NCBI RefSeq assembly: GCF_000786215.1
Contig: NZ_JROG01000003.1
Coordinates: 62,001-126,000, forward strand
Direction: 5' to 3'
DNA length: 64,000 nt
Origin: Sphingomonas sp. 35-24ZXX
Lineage (GTDB): Bacteria; Pseudomonadota; Alphaproteobacteria; Sphingomonadales; Sphingomonadaceae
The notes under the pieces were generated by a model. The model was not told where the DNA came from and made no database searches. It was given only the letters and a program-made list of their open reading frames with translations. The position numbers were made by a program, and so were the translations under genes. Shown here one piece after another: positions 19,764 through 28,049 of the stretch; position 1 is the stretch's first letter; every line of letters starts with the position of its first letter.

Positions 19764-19804
19764 TTGGCCGGGACGGGGCAAGGGGGGGTAAGCGTCCCGG
19801 CCAA
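19764..19804 (-). terminator. Strong stem-loop between the 66-aa gene and pspA
   Basis: TTGGCCGGGACG at 19764-19775 pairs perfectly with CGTCCCGGCCAA at 19793-19804, giving a 12-bp stem with a 17-base loop. Read on the minus strand it is followed by TCTCTTTC, a weak pyrimidine tract. It could be a leaky terminator, an RNA-processing site or a stabiliser that sets different levels of the first gene and pspABC. No promoter for pspA itself is clear; a weak TTCAAC-N17-TATGGT lies between hairpin and pspA. Confidence 0.6.
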
Positions 19805-19809
19805 ATCCG

Positions 19810-20010
19810 TCAGGCAAGGTACCGGACGGAAACGATTTTGCCGGCATCACCGTCGTGGCGGACGGGCGAGGCGGCGGCCTCGATGCTGGCGAAGGCGGTG
19901 AGGAAGAGCGTGGTGACCAGCGCCAGCGCAGCGACCGTGGTGATCAGGGTCGACTTGAAGACGCTGTCTTCCTGGGTCGTCTGTTCGTTGGTCTGGTTCG
20001 CGTAACGCAC
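19810..20010 (-). CDS. 66-aa membrane peptide, first gene behind the psp sigma-54 promoter
   Basis: The frame starts with GTG at 20010, preceded by AAGGGAGA seven bases away, a strong ribosome site. The protein has a polar start (RYANQTNEQTTQED), one hydrophobic helix (STLITTVAALALVTTLFLTAF) and a short polar C-terminus (RHDGDAGKIVSVRYLA). The helix may be a membrane anchor or signal peptide. Its promoter is the sigma-54 element at 20057-20072, so it should be induced with the phage-shock response. I do not recognise it in any named family; it is a candidate new Psp component. Confidence 0.6.
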   Translation of the reverse strand: MRYANQTNEQTTQEDSVFKSTLITTVAALALVTTLFLTAFASIEAAASPVRHDGDAGKIVSVRYLA

Positions 20011-20056
20011 TGTCTTTCTCCCTTGTACCGCTGTGTGTCGGTGTTGTCCCAAGCAT

Positions 20057-20072
20057 TGCAGGGTGCGTGCCA
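20057..20072 (-). promoter_or_regulatory. Sigma-54 (-24/-12) promoter of the psp locus
   Basis: On the minus strand the sequence is TGGCACG-CACC-CTGCA, against the RpoN consensus TGGCACG-N4-TTGCA: one mismatch. The GG and GC dinucleotides have the required ten-base gap. Transcription should start near 20046, about 36 bases before the GTG of the 66-aa gene. It lies between that gene and divergent pspF, the classic position for a PspF-activated promoter. PspF binding sites should be within 20080-20175; I could not define them. Confidence 0.85.
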
Positions 20073-20172
20073 AACTGAAAAACATTGTAAAAACAAAGGT
20101 TTGGAAATTTGACCTCGGCTTGGCGTTGGTTGGGATTGCCATGAGTTGGGATTTTGCACTATCTCTTGGCGC

Positions 20173-21231
20173 ATGGAACGGGGCAGTCAATTCATCGGGG
20201 AATCAGGAGCGTTTCTGGACGCGGTCGAACGCGCCAGCCGCGCCGCCATGCTCAACCGTCCGGTGCTGGTCATCGGCGAGCGCGGGACGGGCAAGGAGCT
20301 GATCGCCGAGCGCCTGCATCGCCTGTCCTCGCGCTGGGATGGGCCGCTGATCACGCTGAACTGTGCAGCCCTGCCCGAAACGCTGATCGAGGCGGAATTG
20401 TTCGGCCATGAAGCCGGCTCGTTCACCGGCGCCACCCGGGCGCGGCAGGGCCGTTTCGAAGAGGCCGATGGCGGGACATTGTTTCTCGACGAGCTCGCCA
20501 CCTTGAGCATGGGCGCGCAGGAGCGCCTGCTGCGCGCGGTCGAATATGGCGAAGTGACCCGCATCGGCTCCTCGCGCTCGATCAAGGTCGACGTGCGCAT
20601 CGTGGCGGCGACCAACGAGCATCTGCCCGAACTGGTCGACAATGGCCGCTTTCGCGCCGACCTTCTCGACCGGCTTTCGTTCGAGGTGGTCACTCTGCCC
20701 CCGCTGCGCGCGCGCGAGGGCGATGTCATGGTGCTTGCCGACTTCTTCGGGCGGCGCATGGCCGCCGAGCTCGACTGGTCGAGCTGGCCCGGCTTCGGCG
20801 CGATGGCGACCGAAGCGATGCAGCGTCACAGCTGGCCGGGCAATGTCCGCGAACTGCGCAACGTCGTTGAACGCGCGGTCTATCGCTGGGACGACCCCGA
20901 CCGCCCCGTCGATCATATCGTCTTCGATCCGTTCGAATCCCCCTGGAAGCCGCGCTCGGCCAAGCGCGCCAATGCGCCAGCGAACGAATCGCCGTGTGAC
21001 GAGGTGATCGATGCAGCACTGTCAGACGCGGGGGTTCGCGCGACACTCGACCAGACGATGAACTTCGATACGGTCGACGATCTGCGCGGCGCGGTCGATG
21101 CGCACGAAAAGCGCATCCTGCAGGCCGCACTTGCCCGCCACCGCTACAACCAGCGCCAGACCGCCAAGGCGCTGGGCCTCAGCTACGACCAGCTGCGCCA
21201 CTGTTTGAAGAAGCACGACCTTCTGGGCTGA
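20173..21231 (+). CDS. pspF: Sigma-54 activator PspF
   Basis: A 352-aa AAA+ enhancer-binding protein lacking an N-terminal receiver or GAF domain, as in PspF. Walker A is GERGTGKE at residues 35-42; the sigma-54 contact loop reads GSFTGA (82-87) rather than GAFTGA; Walker B region is GGTLFLDELATL; the C-terminal helix-turn-helix is RQTAKALGLSYDQLRHCLKK. The ATG at 20173 is chosen to match PspF length; a TTG nine codons upstream is possible. Divergent from the psp operon, whose promoter it should activate unless bound by PspA. Confidence 0.93.
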   Translation: MERGSQFIGESGAFLDAVERASRAAMLNRPVLVIGERGTGKELIAERLHRLSSRWDGPLITLNCAALPETLIEAELFGHEAGSFTGATRARQGRFEEADGGTLFLDELATLSMGAQERLLRAVEYGEVTRIGSSRSIKVDVRIVAATNEHLPELVDNGRFRADLLDRLSFEVVTLPPLRAREGDVMVLADFFGRRMAAELDWSSWPGFGAMATEAMQRHSWPGNVRELRNVVERAVYRWDDPDRPVDHIVFDPFESPWKPRSAKRANAPANESPCDEVIDAALSDAGVRATLDQTMNFDTVDDLRGAVDAHEKRILQAALARHRYNQRQTAKALGLSYDQLRHCLKKHDLLG

Positions 21232-21271
21232 AAGCGCTGGACGGCGGCTCCGACGGCTGGGAAGGGGAGGC

Positions 21272-22423
21272 ATGAAACTCGCCCATTTCGATCCCGCCGA
21301 TTTCCTTGCCAACCACTGGCAGCAGCGACCTTTGCAAATTCGCAATCCCTGGGATGACTGGCAATGCCCGGTCGATCCGGACGAGCTGGCGGGCCTTGCC
21401 TGCGAGCCGGAAGTGGAATCGCGGCTTGTGGTGCAGCCGGAGCCGGAAATCTGGGCGCTGGAGCAGGGGCCCTTCGATGAATCGCGCTTTGCCGATCTGG
21501 AGCAGTGCCCCTGGACCTTGCTGGTGCAGGCGGTCGATCATCATGTGCCCGACGTCGCCGCGCTGCTTTCGCAATTTCGCTTCGTGCCCAATTGGCGGAT
21601 CGATGACGTGATGGTCAGCTATGCCAGCGCCGGCGGCGGTGTCGGCCCGCATTTCGACCAATATGATGTCTTCCTGATCCAGGGTCGCGGGCGGCGGCGC
21701 TGGCGGGTTGGGCAGCATTGCGATGACAATACGCCGCTGCGGCCACACCAGGATCTCAGGCTGCTCGCCGATTTCGAGGAGGCTGCGGTCTACGATTTGG
21801 AGCCGGGCGACATTCTCTATGTCCCGCCGGGAGTCGCCCATGATGGCGTGGCGCTGGACGATGACTGCATGACGCTGTCGATCGGCTTTCGTGCGCCGTC
21901 TCGCGCCGAGCTGGTGACGGGGTGGAGCGACCATGTGCTCGATCAGCTGGGTGACGATGATCGCTATGCTGATCCGGGGCTGGTGCTGCAGCCGAACCCG
22001 GGCGAGATCACGCCCGAGGCGCTGGACCGATTGCAGGCGATGGTGCTGGCAGCGCTGGGCGACCGTGATCAGTTCGCGCGCTGGTTCGGTGCTTCGAACA
22101 GCACGCGCAAATATCCCGAGATCGACTGGCAGCCCGAGGCACCGCTGACCGCCGACGATGTCCGTGACGCGCTGGCTGCGGGGATACCGGTGCTGCGCAA
22201 CCCCGCCAGCCGCTTTGCCTTTGTTCGCCAGGATGCTGGCGTGCTGCTGTTTGTCGATGGCGAGATGTTCGAATGTGCAGGCGAAGGCGCGCGCCTGGCC
22301 GAGACGCTGAGTGCAGCGGACGAGGTCATAGTTGGTGAAACCTCGGACCAGGGCGTCGAACTGCTGCTGGCGCTGGTCAACATGGGCAGCATTGCCTTTG
22401 CTGGGGACGAAGACGACGCCTGA
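21272..22423 (+). CDS. roxA: JmjC/cupin ribosomal oxygenase (RoxA/YcfD-like)
   Basis: A 383-aa 2-oxoglutarate/Fe(II) oxygenase of the ROX group, which hydroxylates an arginine of ribosomal protein L16 in E. coli. The iron ligands are visible as PHFDQYDVF (His127, Asp129) and the distal VPPGVAHDG (His190). The protein has the family's C-terminal dimerisation and winged-helix region (residues about 230-383). GGAGG lies seven bases before ATG. The substrate is inferred from the family; it is convergent with the pseudouridine synthase, so both flank ribosome modification functions by chance or design. Confidence 0.85.
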   Translation: MKLAHFDPADFLANHWQQRPLQIRNPWDDWQCPVDPDELAGLACEPEVESRLVVQPEPEIWALEQGPFDESRFADLEQCPWTLLVQAVDHHVPDVAALLSQFRFVPNWRIDDVMVSYASAGGGVGPHFDQYDVFLIQGRGRRRWRVGQHCDDNTPLRPHQDLRLLADFEEAAVYDLEPGDILYVPPGVAHDGVALDDDCMTLSIGFRAPSRAELVTGWSDHVLDQLGDDDRYADPGLVLQPNPGEITPEALDRLQAMVLAALGDRDQFARWFGASNSTRKYPEIDWQPEAPLTADDVRDALAAGIPVLRNPASRFAFVRQDAGVLLFVDGEMFECAGEGARLAETLSAADEVIVGETSDQGVELLLALVNMGSIAFAGDEDDA

Positions 22424-22430
22424 TCGCGGT

Positions 22431-22979
22431 TCAGTCTGCCTCGACGGCGCGCCATTGGCCCTGAGCCAGGCCATCGAGCGACCACGAACCCACCTGCCAG
22501 CGCACCAGCCGCAGCGTCGGCAGCCCCACCGCCGCGGTCATCCGGCGAACCTGCCGGTTGCGGCCTTCGCGCAGCGTCAGGCTGATCCACGCATCGGGCA
22601 CGGTTTTGCGGAATCGCACCGGTGGATCGCGCAGCCAGAGCGCAGGCGGCTCGATTTTCCGGGCATCTGCAGGGCGGGTCATGCCGTCCTTCAGCAAAAC
22701 GCCGCTTTGCAACTTTGCAATTGCGTCGTCGGAGGGCTCACCTTCGACCTGCACGAGATAGGTCTTGGGCAGCTTGAACTTCGGATCCGCGATGCGCGCC
22801 TGCAACCGCCCGTCGTCGGTCAGCAGAACCAGCCCCTCGCTGTCCTGGTCCAGACGCCCGGCGGGATAGACCCCGCGCACATCCACGAAATCGGCCAGCG
22901 TCTTGCGGTCGCCCTCGCCGCTGAACTGGCAAATGACGCCATAAGGTTTGTTGAACAGGATCAGCCGGGGCAAGGGCAA
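22431..22979 (-). CDS. rluE: 23S rRNA pseudouridine synthase, RsuA/RluE type
   Basis: A 182-aa pseudouridine synthase. It lacks the N-terminal S4 domain of RsuA and RluB, as in RluE. The catalytic aspartate is Asp44 in PAGRLDQDSEGLVLLTDDG. Other motifs are ILFNKPYGVICQFS and LREGRNRQVRRMTAAVGLPT. RluE modifies 23S rRNA U2457 in E. coli; assignment is by motif and length. Confidence 0.87.
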   Translation of the reverse strand: MPLPRLILFNKPYGVICQFSGEGDRKTLADFVDVRGVYPAGRLDQDSEGLVLLTDDGRLQARIADPKFKLPKTYLVQVEGEPSDDAIAKLQSGVLLKDGMTRPADARKIEPPALWLRDPPVRFRKTVPDAWISLTLREGRNRQVRRMTAAVGLPTLRLVRWQVGSWSLDGLAQGQWRAVEAD

Positions 22980-23070
22980 GGCACTTTCTGCGCGCTATGG
23001 GTGGCATTGTGGTGCAAGGCTTGGCACAGGGGTGCATTGCATAACAACCCCAATAGAGAGAGGTCCCACC

Positions 23071-24204
23071 ATGACGCTTCCGTCAACCTATCTGCAGATG
23101 ATCTCCACCGTCAGCGCCGAGGGCGAGCTGGTGATGGAGCTTGCCGAAAAGCCGATGCCAGAGCTCGGCGACGACGATGTGCTGATCCGCGTCGAGGCGA
23201 CTCCGATCAACCCCTCCGACCAGGGCGTGATGTTCGGCTGGGCCAGCATGGCCAAGGCCAGCTCGTCGGGCAGCGGCGATGCGACCAAGCTGACCGCGCC
23301 GGTTTCTGCCCAGGGCATGGCGGTGATGAAGGCTCGCATCGGCCAGCAACTGCCCGTCGGCAACGAAGGCGCCGGCACCGTGGTGGCCGCAGGCTCTGGC
23401 GATTATGCGCAAGGCCTGATGGGCAAGGTCGTCGCGGTGATGGGTGGCGGCATGTATGCGCAGTACCGCAAGGCCCCGGCGATGATGTGCCTGCCGCTCC
23501 AGGATGGTCATACCGCGCGCGACGGCGCATCGTGCTTCGTCAACCCGCTGACCGCGCTGTCGATGGTCGAAACCATGCGGATGGAAGGTCACACCGCGCT
23601 GGTGCACACTGCGGCCGCGTCCAACCTGGGCCAGATGCTCAACCGCATCTGTGCCGCCGATGGTGTCGAGCTGGTCAATGTCGTTCGCAAGCCCGAACAG
23701 GCCGAACTGCTGCGCGGCATGGGGGCGAAATATGTCGTCGATTCGAGCAGCGACAGCTTCAAGGCCGATCTGGTTGACGCGATCCACGCCACCGGCGCGA
23801 CCCTGGCGTTCGATGCGACTGGCGGCGGTGAACTCGCCTCGAACATTCTCGCCGCGATGGAAGCGGCTGCAGCGCGCACCCCGGGGGCGTACAGCATCTA
23901 CGGCTCGGTCAAGCACAAGCAGGTCTACCTGTATGGCGGGCTGGATACGTCGCCCACCGTGCTCAACCGCGCCTATGGCATGGCCTGGGGCGTGGGTGGC
24001 TGGCTGCTGCCCAACTTCCTGGCCAAGGCAGGCAATGATGTCGCGGTGCGGTTGCGGGCACGGGTGGCCGATGAGCTCAAGACCACCTTCGCCAGCCATT
24101 ACACCGACGAACTGTCGCTGGAACAGGCGCTGCAGGCGGATGTCGTGGCGCGCTATTATGCCAAGACCACGGGCGAAAAGTTCCTGATCTGCCCGCAGAA
24201 GTAA
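23071..24204 (+). CDS. Medium-chain (MDR) quinone-reductase-like oxidoreductase
   Basis: A 377-aa zinc-free MDR-family protein with the GroES-like N-terminal domain (EATPINPSDQGVMFG) and a Rossmann half with ALVHTAAASNLGQMLNR and the NADPH-type strand VELVNVVRKPEQ. Both domains are complete. The start ATG at 23071 follows GAGAGAGG; a longer upstream frame is rejected. The N-terminal 'N-P-S-D' indicates the quinone oxidoreductase or enoyl-reductase branch. The GC-rich hairpin just downstream probably terminates it. Substrate unknown. Confidence 0.85.
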   Translation: MTLPSTYLQMISTVSAEGELVMELAEKPMPELGDDDVLIRVEATPINPSDQGVMFGWASMAKASSSGSGDATKLTAPVSAQGMAVMKARIGQQLPVGNEGAGTVVAAGSGDYAQGLMGKVVAVMGGGMYAQYRKAPAMMCLPLQDGHTARDGASCFVNPLTALSMVETMRMEGHTALVHTAAASNLGQMLNRICAADGVELVNVVRKPEQAELLRGMGAKYVVDSSSDSFKADLVDAIHATGATLAFDATGGGELASNILAAMEAAAARTPGAYSIYGSVKHKQVYLYGGLDTSPTVLNRAYGMAWGVGGWLLPNFLAKAGNDVAVRLRARVADELKTTFASHYTDELSLEQALQADVVARYYAKTTGEKFLICPQK

Positions 24205-24213
24205 GCGTGTCCG

Positions 24214-24254
24214 CGGCGGGCGGGCAGGGGGCTTCCCTTGCCTGCCCGCCGCCG
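24214..24254 (+). terminator. Long GC-rich hairpin after the MDR gene
   Basis: CGGCGGGCGGGCAGG (24214-24228) pairs with CCTGCCCGCCGCCG (24241-24254) with one bulged G and a 12-base loop. It begins 10 bases after the stop codon. No uridine tract follows, so termination may be partly Rho-dependent or the hairpin may just protect the mRNA end. Confidence 0.55.
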
Positions 24255-24402
24255 ATCGCCATATCCGGAAAGGCCGCGCGCCGTTCAAGAAACCCTGCTG
24301 CAACATGAACAGCCTTTCCACAATTCGTTCAGCTGGCATCCCTTAAATATGAACATAACAGATGGCGAATCGGCGCTGTCTCGGTCTCAAGGGAGACAGA
24401 TT

Positions 24403-24900
24403 ATGAAGAAGTTCCTTCTCGCTGCTGCCGCTGCCGGTGCAGTCACCCTTTCCGCAGCGCCTGCTATGGCAGCCCCGGTGAGCCATTCCGCTCCCAGTGC
24501 AGCAGCCGCTTACGGCGTCACCTACGAAGCCCCCATCGCGCATCAGTATCGCGGCTATGACAACGACTGGCAGCGCCGCGGCTATGACAACGACCGTTAT
24601 TACGGCCGCGAGGGTCGCTGGGACGATCGGAATGATCGTCGCTTCGACCGCAGGTACGACCGGCGCGCGGTTCGCGGCTGGAACGGCCAGTCCTGGCGCG
24701 GTAATGACGGCCGCTTCTACTGCCGCCGCGACAATGGCACCACCGGTCTGCTGATCGGCGGCGCCGCAGGCGCCCTGGCCGGCAGCGAGATCGCCGGACG
24801 TGGCGACCGCACCGTCGGCGCGATCATCGGCGGCATCGGCGGCGCGCTGCTTGGCCGCTCGATCGACCGCAGCGGCAACAACGGTTACAGCTGCCGCTAA
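24403..24900 (+). CDS. Exported Arg/Asp-rich glycine-zipper protein
   Basis: A 165-aa protein with a signal peptide (KKFLLAAAAAGAVTLSAAPAMA). The middle is rich in R, D, Y and N (DRRFDRRYDRRAV), and the C-terminus is a 2TM glycine zipper (GLLIGGAAGALAGSEIAG and GAIIGGIGGALLGRSI). Such zippers insert in membranes; similar proteins are annotated RcnB- or 17-kDa-antigen-like. GGGAGACAG precedes the ATG. A strong terminator lies 47 bases downstream. Confidence 0.85.
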   Translation: MKKFLLAAAAAGAVTLSAAPAMAAPVSHSAPSAAAAYGVTYEAPIAHQYRGYDNDWQRRGYDNDRYYGREGRWDDRNDRRFDRRYDRRAVRGWNGQSWRGNDGRFYCRRDNGTTGLLIGGAAGALAGSEIAGRGDRTVGAIIGGIGGALLGRSIDRSGNNGYSCR

Positions 24901-24946
24901 CAAGCTTTCGCCTGCGCTTCCTGACGGGGGCGTGGTGAACGGGGAG

Positions 24947-24985
24947 ACCCCTCTCTGCCGACGGGCAGGGAGGGGTTTCGCTTTG
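24947..24985 (+). terminator. Rho-independent terminator
   Basis: ACCCCTCTCTGCC (24947-24959) pairs with GGCAGGGAGGGGT (24964-24976), a 13-bp stem with one G-U pair and a four-base loop, followed by TTCGCTTT. It sits after the glycine-zipper gene and before the acetyltransferase gene. Confidence 0.85.
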
Positions 24986-25061
24986 GGGCACGCAGCCTTG
25001 CCAAGCCGAAGTGCTGTGCCTATCCCCGAGGCCATAAACAGACAGGCGAGGGAGATGCGCG

Positions 25062-25616
25062 ATGATCAACGGCCCCATATTGGTGACCCAGCGCCTGATC
25101 CTGCGCCCGCCCGGCCCTGAGGATTTCGAAGCCTGGGCCCAGTTTTCCGCCGATGAAGAGACCATGCGCTATCTGGGCGGCGTGCAGCCACGCGCCGTTG
25201 CCTGGCGGGGCCTCTGCTCGATGGCGGGCGCCTGGCACATTCGCGGATTTGCGATGTTCTCGCTGATCACGCGCGATACCGGTGAATGGATCGGGCGGAT
25301 CGGTCCATGGCAACCCGATGGCTGGCCAGGCACCGAGGTCGGCTGGGGTGTGCTGCGCAGCCATGCCGGCAAGGGCTATGCGCTCGAGGCGGCCGTGGCG
25401 ACGATCGATTACGCCTTCGATCTGCTGGGCTGGGACAATGTCATCCATACCATCGATCCGGACAATGCCGCGTCGATCGCGCTCGCCGAGCGGTTGGGAT
25501 CGCGCAATCAGGGCAGGACGCAGCTGCCCGAGCCGTATCAGGACTTTCCGGTCGATTGCTATGGCCAGAGCAAGGCCGAATGGCAGGAGAACCGGCGCAA
25601 ATTTGTCCGGTTCTGA
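25062..25616 (+). CDS. GNAT-family acetyltransferase (RimJ/RimL type)
   Basis: A 184-aa acetyltransferase that would transfer acetyl from acetyl-CoA. The N-terminal TQRLILRPPGPEDFE is typical of the RimL branch, motif A is the acetyl-CoA loop RSHAGKGYALEAA, and the C-terminal part has ASIALAERLGS. Preceded by a possible ribosome site GGGAG. Substrate unknown; ribosomal N-termini, antibiotics and small amines are all used by this branch. Confidence 0.85.
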   Translation: MINGPILVTQRLILRPPGPEDFEAWAQFSADEETMRYLGGVQPRAVAWRGLCSMAGAWHIRGFAMFSLITRDTGEWIGRIGPWQPDGWPGTEVGWGVLRSHAGKGYALEAAVATIDYAFDLLGWDNVIHTIDPDNAASIALAERLGSRNQGRTQLPEPYQDFPVDCYGQSKAEWQENRRKFVRF

Positions 25617-25784
25617 AACGGTTAGCGGCTAAGTCCCGTTGTGGGACAGGGCCTGACCCAATTGGCGGCGGGTTAACCCTCTTTTGGCGGGACAGTTCCA
25701 TCACCGCCAAGGCATGGCTAACGTGATGCTAACGGCTTCTCTGGCATGGAGAGGCTTTCCGTCGATCAACTGAGGACAACAGCC

Positions 25785-26540
25785 ATGGCCCGACCTTCCT
25801 TCGCGTTGCCGCGCAACCTGCTGATACTGAGCAGCGCGGCGCTGGCGCTGGCAGCCTGTCAGGACGCCAACGACAAGGCGGCAGACGGGGAAGATGCCGC
25901 GCTGCTGGCGGACGCTGCCGATCCTGCGATGAAGGGTGCGCTGGAGGATCAGATCCTCGTCGATCCCGATCTGGTCGACAAGTCGAACCGCAACGCGGTG
26001 CTCGGCGAAGGCAGCGATGGCTCGGTCCCGTCGGCAGGAGTGCCCAAGGGCCAGCTGGCTGCGGTGGAGAAGGCCGCTGCGGCCGCGATCGGTCCGCGCG
26101 GCCTGATGAAGGCCCCCGAACCCAAGAAGGTCGCCGCCGAAGACTGCAAGGATTGCAATCAGGGCAGCACTCTGGGAGCCAAGGCGGCGCAACAGAACGG
26201 CGTGTGCCAGGGCAAGCTCGATTACGCGATGGGCTGGGCCAGCCGCATGCCTGCGGATTTCGCGGTCTACCCGCGCGCCAATGTCAAGGAAGCTGCTGGC
26301 GTCGACAAGGGCCAGTGCAATATTCGCGTGGTCAACTTCACCACGCCGGCCGCGCTCAAGAATGTCGTCGATTTCTATTACACCAAGGCCCGGCGCGGAG
26401 GCTATTCAGCTGAATATCAGCTGCGCGGCGCGGACCATGTGCTCGGCGGCACCAAGGGCGAATCGGCTTATGTGCTGTTCCTGAAGCCCATGGCCAACGG
26501 CGGGACCGAGGTCGACATCGTCGCCAACGGCGGTCGCTGA
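25785..26540 (+). CDS. Exported lipoprotein of unknown function
   Basis: A 251-aa lipoprotein: signal with LAAC and acylated Cys25 (LSSAALALAACQD). An unstructured Ala/Asp-rich linker follows to about residue 110; the C-terminal domain of about 110 residues carries CQGKLDYAMGWASRMPADF and then FYYTKARRGGYSAEYQLRG, and looks compact. GAGGACAAC lies nine bases upstream of ATG 25785. Four cysteines after the linker (CKDCNQG, VCQG, QCNIRV) may form disulfides. Not recognised beyond this. Confidence 0.75.
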   Translation: MARPSFALPRNLLILSSAALALAACQDANDKAADGEDAALLADAADPAMKGALEDQILVDPDLVDKSNRNAVLGEGSDGSVPSAGVPKGQLAAVEKAAAAAIGPRGLMKAPEPKKVAAEDCKDCNQGSTLGAKAAQQNGVCQGKLDYAMGWASRMPADFAVYPRANVKEAAGVDKGQCNIRVVNFTTPAALKNVVDFYYTKARRGGYSAEYQLRGADHVLGGTKGESAYVLFLKPMANGGTEVDIVANGGR

Positions 26541-26546
26541 ACGACC

Positions 26547-27518
26547 TCAGAAGCCGTAGACCAGGGTCAGGCGGCTCGTCGTGTCGGTGGGCGCGCGGCC
26601 CAGCGCCGGGTTCGATTCATACTGCACGGTATAGGACAGGCGCGCCTTGAGCTTGCCGATCAGCTGGGAATCGATCGCGGCGACCGAGAACAGGGTGCTG
26701 CGCTCTTCGTCGACATAGGCGCTGGCCGCCTCGGTCAGCTGGATCGTCGGGGTCACCTTGACCTTGATGTCGACTGAAGCCAGGCCTGCGACCACCGATT
26801 CCTGCATGCCGGTCACCAGCCGGGTATAGCGCCACGCCGGGCCCGCCTTGACGCTCAACTTGGCTTCATCGCTGGTGAGCAGGCTGTAGCCGACACCGCC
26901 CGATACGCTGTAGCGCGCGTGGAATCCCTGGAAGCGGTCCTGTTCATACTGGCCCAGCCCGTAGACATAGCCGCGCTCGTTGAACTTGTAGTTGGGTTCC
27001 ACGCTGAAGCGATACTGTTCGCGGACCACGACCTTGCTGGTTTCCTGGTAATCCGCGCGTCCCAGCAGACCCAGCCGCCAGTCTTCGCCCTCGGCCGTCA
27101 GCTTCAGCCCGGCCGCAAGGCCGATTCCGGGCGCATTGCCGGTGGTGGTGAAGGCACCCAGTTCGCCTTCTCCGCTGTATTTGACGGCCGACGCCGTCTG
27201 TTCAGGCTCGGCAGACGCCTGGGTCTTCGCTTCGGCAGTGATCACGGGTGGGTTGGCGGCGACGGCAGGGGGAGCGGGCGGCTGGTCACCCGAACCATTG
27301 GCATTGCGAAAGGCGGCGACCTGCGCGTCGATCGCTTCGGCAGCCTCGGGGTGCGCCTGCTTGGCATAGCGGATTACCGCATCCAGACCTGCAGCATCGC
27401 CCGAACGAAGCGCAGCCTCGACCATCTCACCCACCCCTGCCGGAGTCTGGGCTGCCAGGGGCGCGCTAGCCAATACAATCAGGGCGATCGCGCCCGTTAC
27501 GGCGCGCGAAGGGATCAT
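26547..27518 (-). CDS. DUF481-like outer-membrane beta-barrel protein
   Basis: About 323 aa with a signal peptide ending near PLAAQ. The N-terminal part is a short helical/Ala-Pro linker region; the second half has alternating strands (EDWRLGLLGRADYQETSK, VEPNYKFNERGYVYG, KLSVKAGPAWRYTR) and ends in LTLVYGF, the final aromatic residue of an outer-membrane barrel. This is the DUF481/YdiY type. A TTG five codons upstream of the ATG could also start it. Role unknown. Confidence 0.78.
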   Translation of the reverse strand: MIPSRAVTGAIALIVLASAPLAAQTPAGVGEMVEAALRSGDAAGLDAVIRYAKQAHPEAAEAIDAQVAAFRNANGSGDQPPAPPAVAANPPVITAEAKTQASAEPEQTASAVKYSGEGELGAFTTTGNAPGIGLAAGLKLTAEGEDWRLGLLGRADYQETSKVVVREQYRFSVEPNYKFNERGYVYGLGQYEQDRFQGFHARYSVSGGVGYSLLTSDEAKLSVKAGPAWRYTRLVTGMQESVVAGLASVDIKVKVTPTIQLTEAASAYVDEERSTLFSVAAIDSQLIGKLKARLSYTVQYESNPALGRAPTDTTSRLTLVYGF

Positions 27519-27555
27519 CTTGAACGCGTCCAATCACATCTGCGAAATACGCAGA

Positions 27556-28032
27556 CTATATGAGCGGACGGAATTCTTCCACCACTGCGCGGTACAACCG
27601 TCGCTTGAATGGCACGATCAGTCCCTCAAGACTGTCGGGATCGGCCCAACGCCAGGATTTGAACTCCTGGTGGTCGGTCTCGATATCGATGTCCTTGTCG
27701 GTCCCCATGAACCGCATCAGGAACCACATCTGGCGCTGGCCGCGGTACTTGCCGCCCCAGATCCGCCCCATTAGTTCAGGTGGAAGATCATAGAGATGCT
27801 CGTGCTTCGAGCGCGCGATCACTTCGACCAGCGAGGCGGCGATGCCGGTTTCCTCGCCAAGCTCCCGATAGGCGGCCTGCTCGGGCTCTTCGCCCGGGTC
27901 GATCCCGCCTTGCGGCATTTGCCAGGCTTCAACTGTGCTATCCAGCCGCTGGCCGACAAACACCTTGCCATCATTGTTGACCAGCATGATGCCCGCGCAC
28001 GGCCGATAGGGAAGACTGTCAAATTCGTTCAT
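27556..28032 (-). CDS. rppH: RNA pyrophosphohydrolase RppH
   Basis: A 158-aa Nudix hydrolase that removes pyrophosphate from mRNA 5' ends and starts RNA decay. The Nudix box spans about residues 42-64 (GGIDPGEE, then RELGEETGI), preceded by the typical PYRPCAGIMLVNNDGKVFVG, here split by position 8-26. Length and the WQMPQGG motif are diagnostic. ATG at 28032; an extension upstream is rejected. Confidence 0.94.
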   Translation of the reverse strand: MNEFDSLPYRPCAGIMLVNNDGKVFVGQRLDSTVEAWQMPQGGIDPGEEPEQAAYRELGEETGIAASLVEVIARSKHEHLYDLPPELMGRIWGGKYRGQRQMWFLMRFMGTDKDIDIETDHQEFKSWRWADPDSLEGLIVPFKRRLYRAVVEEFRPLI

Positions 28033-28049
28033 GCTGCACGCCTTAGCGG

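Noticed and set aside
16712-21231. Phage shock locus taken as a sign of a prophage
   Set aside because: The Psp genes are a host envelope-stress system; no phage structural, integrase or lysis genes are present.
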